In this document: one piece after another, positions 16,286 through 19,686 of the stretch
How positions within the stretch are numbered: the stretch's first letter is position 1
Layout of the letters: the number at the start of each line of letters is the position of its first letter
From: Solirubrobacteraceae bacterium
GTDB lineage: Bacteria; Actinomycetota; Thermoleophilia; Solirubrobacterales; Solirubrobacteraceae
Direction of reading: 5' to 3'
Length of the DNA: 19,686 nucleotides
Assembly: GCA_025935735.1 (NCBI GenBank)
Contig: JAICUS010000035.1
Span: 1-19,686, forward strand
Translations under genes and position numbers: made by a program
The notes under the pieces: generated by a model
What the model saw: only the letters and a program-made list of their open reading frames with translations
Told to the model about the DNA's origin: nothing
The model's database searches: none

Positions 16286-17886
16286 ACGACGAGCTCCTCG
16301 AGCGCCTCGGCGGCCGCGTCGAGGCGCGTCGCGGAGGCCGAGAGCTGCCCGGCCGTCGCGGCCGTCTGCTGCGTGGAGGCGGCCACCTGCTGCGTGGTCG
16401 CCGAGGAGGACTCGGCCAGGCTGGCCAGCTCGTCCATGCGGGCGCGGCTGTCGCCGGCGTGGCGGGCGGCCTCGCGGCTGGCGCCGGCGATCGCCTCCAC
16501 CCGGGACGCGACCTCGCGCGCCCGCGTGGCGATCGCCTCGAACTCGGTGCGGCTGTCGGCCACCGTCCGGGCGCCGGCCTCGGTGCGCTGCGCGCCCTCG
16601 TTCGCAAGATTGGCAACAAGATCGGTCATGTTCGCGATCTCGTTCACAATCGCGCTGGTGGACGCCGCGGCGCCCGCCGACTGCTCGGCCAGCTTGCGGA
16701 CCTCGTCGGCGACGACGGCGAAGCCGCGGCCGCTCTCGCCGGCCCGCGCGGCCTCGATCGCCGCGTTGAGCGCCAGCAGGTTGGTCTGCTCGGCGATCGT
16801 CTGGATCGTGCCCACGAAGCCGGTGATGTCGCCGGAGCGGCGGGCCAGCGCCTCGCTGGCCTCGGTGATCGCCGCCGCCGACTCCTCGACGGTGGTCATG
16901 GCGGCGCGGGCGTCGTCGGCGGTGCCCATGCCGCGCTCGGCGTCCTCGAGGGCCGCGCGGGCCTCGCCGGCCGCCGCCTCGGCGGCCTCCAGCGCGCGCT
17001 CGACCGCGCCCGCGGCCTCCGCGGCCGCGCCGCCGGCCTCGAGCACGAGCCGGGCCTGCTGCTCGGACGCCGCGGCCACGCTGGTCACGGCCTGGGCGAT
17101 CTCGTCGCTGGCGCGCTCGGCCTCGCGGGACGCGTCGGTCACCTCGCGTGAGGTGCCGGACAGCTGCTGGGCGGTGCCCTGGATCGTCTCCACGAGCGTG
17201 GCCACGTGCCCGATGCCCGCGCGCAGGGCCGCCGCGGCGCCCTCGGCCTCGTCGCCCTCGAGGCGCAGGTCGCGGCGCTCCAGGGCGTCGGCCAGCCGGG
17301 CGAGGGCCGCCTTCTCGTGCGCGTCGGCGACGCGCATCGCCGCCGTCTCCAGCGTCTCGGCCTCCAGCGAGCGGGCCAGGACCACGAGCACGGAGGCGCA
17401 GAACACGACGAACACGGCGTGGATGACCACCATGCCGAAGCCCAGGTGCCCGGGCGGCATCAGCCACAGCGGAGCGCCGGCGGACTGCAGGACCTCGAAG
17501 CCCACGTGATGGACGGCGGCGACGGCCGAGGCCAGCACGATCACGCGCCAGTCGCGGTAGACGAGCAGGAACGCCAGCGCGCCGAAGATGTGGAAGTGCA
17601 TCTCGATCAGCCCGTGCGTCTGGCTGATCATCAGCGCCGAATAGACCATGAACCCGGCGGCGATGAAGCAGCGGGTGACGAGCGCGCCGCCGTCGCGGCG
17701 CGAGAGCACCCAGGCGGCGCCGCTGACGCTGCCGCCGACGACCAGCGCGGCGAGCCAGGTGCCGTGCAGCGCGGCCAGCGCGAGGGCGGCGGGGAAGTGG
17801 AGCGCCAGCAGGGTGGCGAGCTTGCGGTCCGCGTCGGCGCGGACGGCGGTGAGACGGGCGTGAGGACTCGGCGCAGGTGCGGACAT
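16267..17886 (-). CDS. Methyl-accepting chemotaxis-type transducer with membrane-embedded sensor region
   Basis: 539 aa. The N-terminal third has about six helices (24-42, 43-62, 71-88, 95-110, 113-132, 148-171) joined by short loops, with no large extracytoplasmic sensor domain. His-rich [13 protein letters not shown] (89-101), HH (126-127) and H156 could bind a metal, heme or quinone, but this is a guess. A coiled-coil linker follows with no clear HAMP, then an Ala/Glu-rich signalling domain (~200-539) with the hairpin tip [20 protein letters not shown] (~361-380) and [18 protein letters not shown]. That tip normally binds CheA and CheW; neither is in this window. The C-terminus has no CheR-docking pentapeptide. 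It starts at ATG 17886, with only a weak GGAA upstream. Confidence 0.9.
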
Positions 17887-17938
17887 GACATTCCGGGTAG
17901 TCGGCGGTAGGGCGCGGAACTTGCGGCTATCAGTCCGC

Positions 17939-17944
17939 TAGCGT
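17939..17944 (+). promoter_or_regulatory. -10 box TAGCGT of the gnd-zwf operon
   Basis: TAGCGT preceded by GC, the same extended box as upstream of tkt. It gives a leader of about 28 nt containing AAGGAG at 17966-17971. The shared box in front of tkt and gnd may reflect common control. No -35 is evident at 16-18 nt. Confidence 0.35.
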
Positions 17945-17979
17945 GCCGGGACGACCAAGGACAACAAGGAGCGGCTCTA

Positions 17980-18891
17980 GTGCAGATCGGCTTCGTGGGC
18001 CTCGGCCGCATGGGCGGCAACATGGTCCACCGCATCCGGCGCGACTCCGACCACGAGGTCGTGGCCTTCGACCCCAACCCGGACGCCGTGAAGGCCGCCG
18101 GCGAGCACGGCGCCGTCGGCGCGTCGTCGCTGGAGGAGATGGTCCAGAAGCTGACGGCGCCGCGGACCGTCTGGCTGATGGTGCCGTCGGGCAGGATCAC
18201 CGAGGACACCATCGCCGAGTTGACCGGCATGCTCGACCAGGGCGACACGATCGTCGACGGCGGCAACTCCAACTGGCACGACGACCAGCGTCGCGGGCAG
18301 GAGCTCGCCGAGCGCGGCCTGCACTACGCCGACGTCGGCGTGTCCGGCGGCGTCTGGGGCCTGGAGGTCGGCTACTGCATGATGGCCGGCGGGCCCGACG
18401 AGGCGATCGGGCGCCTCGCCCCGGTCCTCGACGTGCTCGCCCCGCCGGACGGCTGGCGCCACTTCGGCCCCGTCGGCGCCGGCCACTTCGTGAAGATGGT
18501 CCACAACGGCGTGGAGTACGGGATGATGCAGGCCTACGCCGAGGGGTTCGACCTGATGCACAAGTCGGAGTTCCCGATCGAGCTCCAGCAGGTCGCGGCG
18601 CTGTGGAACCAGGGCTCGGTGGTCCGCTCCTGGCTGTGCGAGCTGGCCGAGCGCGCGTTCGAGCAGGAGGGCAACGAGCTCAAGGGCCTGCAGGGCTACG
18701 TGGACGACTCCGGCGAGGGCCGCTGGATGATGAACGACGGCATCGAGATGGCGGTGCCGACCCCGGCGCTCGCCGCCTCGCTCTACGCGCGCTTCTACTC
18801 GCGCCAGGAGGGCGACTACGCGGCCCGCGTGCTGGCCGCGCTGCGCAACCAGTTCGGCGGCCACGCCGTCAAGAAGGTGGAGGAGACCTGA
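17980..18891 (+). CDS. gnd: 6-phosphogluconate dehydrogenase (decarboxylating), short form
   Basis: 303 aa, the short Gnd type (~300 aa) rather than the ~470-aa enzyme. It oxidises and decarboxylates 6-phosphogluconate to ribulose-5-phosphate. Seen: dinucleotide motif GLGRMGGNM (7-15), IVDGGNSNWHDDQRRG (~88-103), the VGVSGGVWGLEVGYCMMAGG substrate block, and the catalytic block GHFVKMVHNGVEYGMMQ with K172 and E179. After the second strand the sequence is AFDPNPD with Asp31, where NADP enzymes usually have Asn-Arg-Thr, so NAD+ is probably the preferred cofactor. GTG start with AAGGAG 8 nt upstream. Its stop codon overlaps the zwf ATG by one base (TGATG), so the two are translationally coupled. 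Confidence 0.95.
   Translation: MQIGFVGLGRMGGNMVHRIRRDSDHEVVAFDPNPDAVKAAGEHGAVGASSLEEMVQKLTAPRTVWLMVPSGRITEDTIAELTGMLDQGDTIVDGGNSNWHDDQRRGQELAERGLHYADVGVSGGVWGLEVGYCMMAGGPDEAIGRLAPVLDVLAPPDGWRHFGPVGAGHFVKMVHNGVEYGMMQAYAEGFDLMHKSEFPIELQQVAALWNQGSVVRSWLCELAERAFEQEGNELKGLQGYVDDSGEGRWMMNDGIEMAVPTPALAASLYARFYSRQEGDYAARVLAALRNQFGGHAVKKVEET
18881..18885 (+). promoter_or_regulatory. Shine-Dalgarno AGGAG of zwf inside the gnd 3' end
   Basis: AGGAG lies 5 nt before the ATG at 18891, within the last codons of gnd. It supports this start and coupled translation. Confidence 0.6.
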
Positions 18892-19686
18892 TGGCGGTCG
18901 ACGTCCAGCCGCACCCGCAGGCGATGGGCGACAACCCGCTGATCGCGGGCCTGGAGAGGCTCCCGGTCCCCGCGACGACCCTGACGATCTTCGGCGCCAC
19001 CGGCGACCTGGCGCACCGCAAGCTGCTGCCGGCGATCTACAACCTGGCGCACGAGGGCGCGCTGCCGGAGCGCTTCAACCTCGTCGGCATCGCCCGGCGC
19101 GAGATGCCCGACGACGACTTCCGCCGGGAGGCCCGGGAGTCCATCTGCAAGTACTCGCGCCGCGAGCCCGACGACACCGTGCTCGACGGCCTGCTCGGCC
19201 GCCTGCACTACATCGGCTTCTCCTTCGACGACCGGTCCGGCTACGGCAAGCTCAAGGAGAAGCTCGACGAGCTCGACGCCAACGGCGGCGGCAAGCTCAA
19301 CCGCGCGTACTACATGTCGACCGCGCCGGAGTTCTTCCCGGTGATCTCGGAGTGCCTGAAGGAGTCCGATCTCAACTTCGACCACGACGTCGACGTGCGG
19401 GCGATCATCGAGAAGCCGTTCGGCACCGACCTGGAGTCGGCGTTGAAGCTGCAGGAGGTCGTCTCGCACGTCTTCCGCGAGCAGCAGGTCTTCCGCATCG
19501 ACCACTACCTGGGCAAGGAGACCGTCCAGAACGTGATGGCGTTCCGGTTCGCGAACTTCATGTTCGAGCCGGTGTGGAACCGCAACTACATCGACCACAT
19601 CCAGATCACCGCGGCGGAGGACATCGGCATCGGCTCGCGCGCCGGCTACTACGACCATGCGGGGGCGCTGCGCGACCTCGTGCAGA
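18891..19686 (+). CDS. zwf: Glucose-6-phosphate dehydrogenase, N-terminal part (cut by window edge)
   Basis: 265 codons of a protein that is normally ~500 aa; it continues beyond the window. It oxidises glucose-6-phosphate to 6-phosphogluconolactone, the entry step of the oxidative pentose phosphate pathway. Seen: cofactor motif FGATGDLAHRKLLPAIYN (34-51), EKPFGTDLESA, and the substrate-binding signature RIDHYLGKE (202-210), with the catalytic region AEDIGIGSRAGYYDHAGALRDLVQ reaching the edge. It starts at ATG 18891, one base inside the gnd stop codon. Pairing with the next-step enzyme Gnd is functional clustering; the lactonase gene may lie downstream, outside the window. Confidence 0.97.
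   Translation, partial: MAVDVQPHPQAMGDNPLIAGLERLPVPATTLTIFGATGDLAHRKLLPAIYNLAHEGALPERFNLVGIARREMPDDDFRREARESICKYSRREPDDTVLDGLLGRLHYIGFSFDDRSGYGKLKEKLDELDANGGGKLNRAYYMSTAPEFFPVISECLKESDLNFDHDVDVRAIIEKPFGTDLESALKLQEVVSHVFREQQVFRIDHYLGKETVQNVMAFRFANFMFEPVWNRNYIDHIQITAAEDIGIGSRAGYYDHAGALRDLVQ

Overview
The window is about 19.7 kb of very GC-rich DNA with strong third-position G/C, dense coding on both strands, many GTG starts, and -10 hexamers of the TANNNT type placed 6-8 nt in front of start codons (predicted leaderless mRNAs). This fits an actinobacterium. The gene families (short lipoprotein phosphoesterase, DUF6159-like membrane protein, L,D-transpeptidase with Ig-like repeats, short Gnd beside Zwf) suggest Thermoleophilia/Solirubrobacterales; that placement is inference. 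It looks like ordinary chromosome: no tRNA, rRNA, transposase, phage gene or CRISPR array was seen.

Region 1 (1-1277): an isochorismatase-fold protein that lacks the usual catalytic Cys and has a frameshift near its C-terminus, followed by a two-CBS-domain protein whose -10 box overlaps the end of the first gene. Region 2 (1281-6039): a tightly coupled three-gene minus-strand operon, ABC ATPase > double-FtsX permease > lipoprotein calcineurin-like phosphoesterase, each junction a 4-bp start/stop overlap. It is divergent from an ArsR-type repressor. The shared 58-bp gap holds two tandem copies of a 17-bp element over both promoters, so the repressor probably controls itself and the exporter-like operon. 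This is the best candidate here for a little-described system.

Region 3 (6075-10155): msrB with an unannotated 46-aa ORF with a strong ribosome binding site just upstream; then, divergently, a membrane-anchored L,D-transpeptidase overlapping a TPR-tailed methyltransferase-like protein, and a 91-aa acidic protein of unknown function. Region 4 (10191-11610): a short cation-diffusion-facilitator protein lacking the cytoplasmic domain, preceded by a possible 3-codon leader ORF, and a convergent secreted protein of unknown function.

Region 5 (11651-19686): central sugar metabolism. pgi and a six-helix DUF6159-like membrane protein lie on the minus strand; tkt, gnd and zwf (cut by the window edge) lie on the plus strand. 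Together Zwf, Gnd, Tkt and Pgi link glucose-6-phosphate to the pentose phosphate pathway and back to glycolysis. A methyl-accepting chemotaxis-type transducer with a membrane-embedded sensor region sits between tkt and gnd on the opposite strand, its 3' end overlapping that of tkt.
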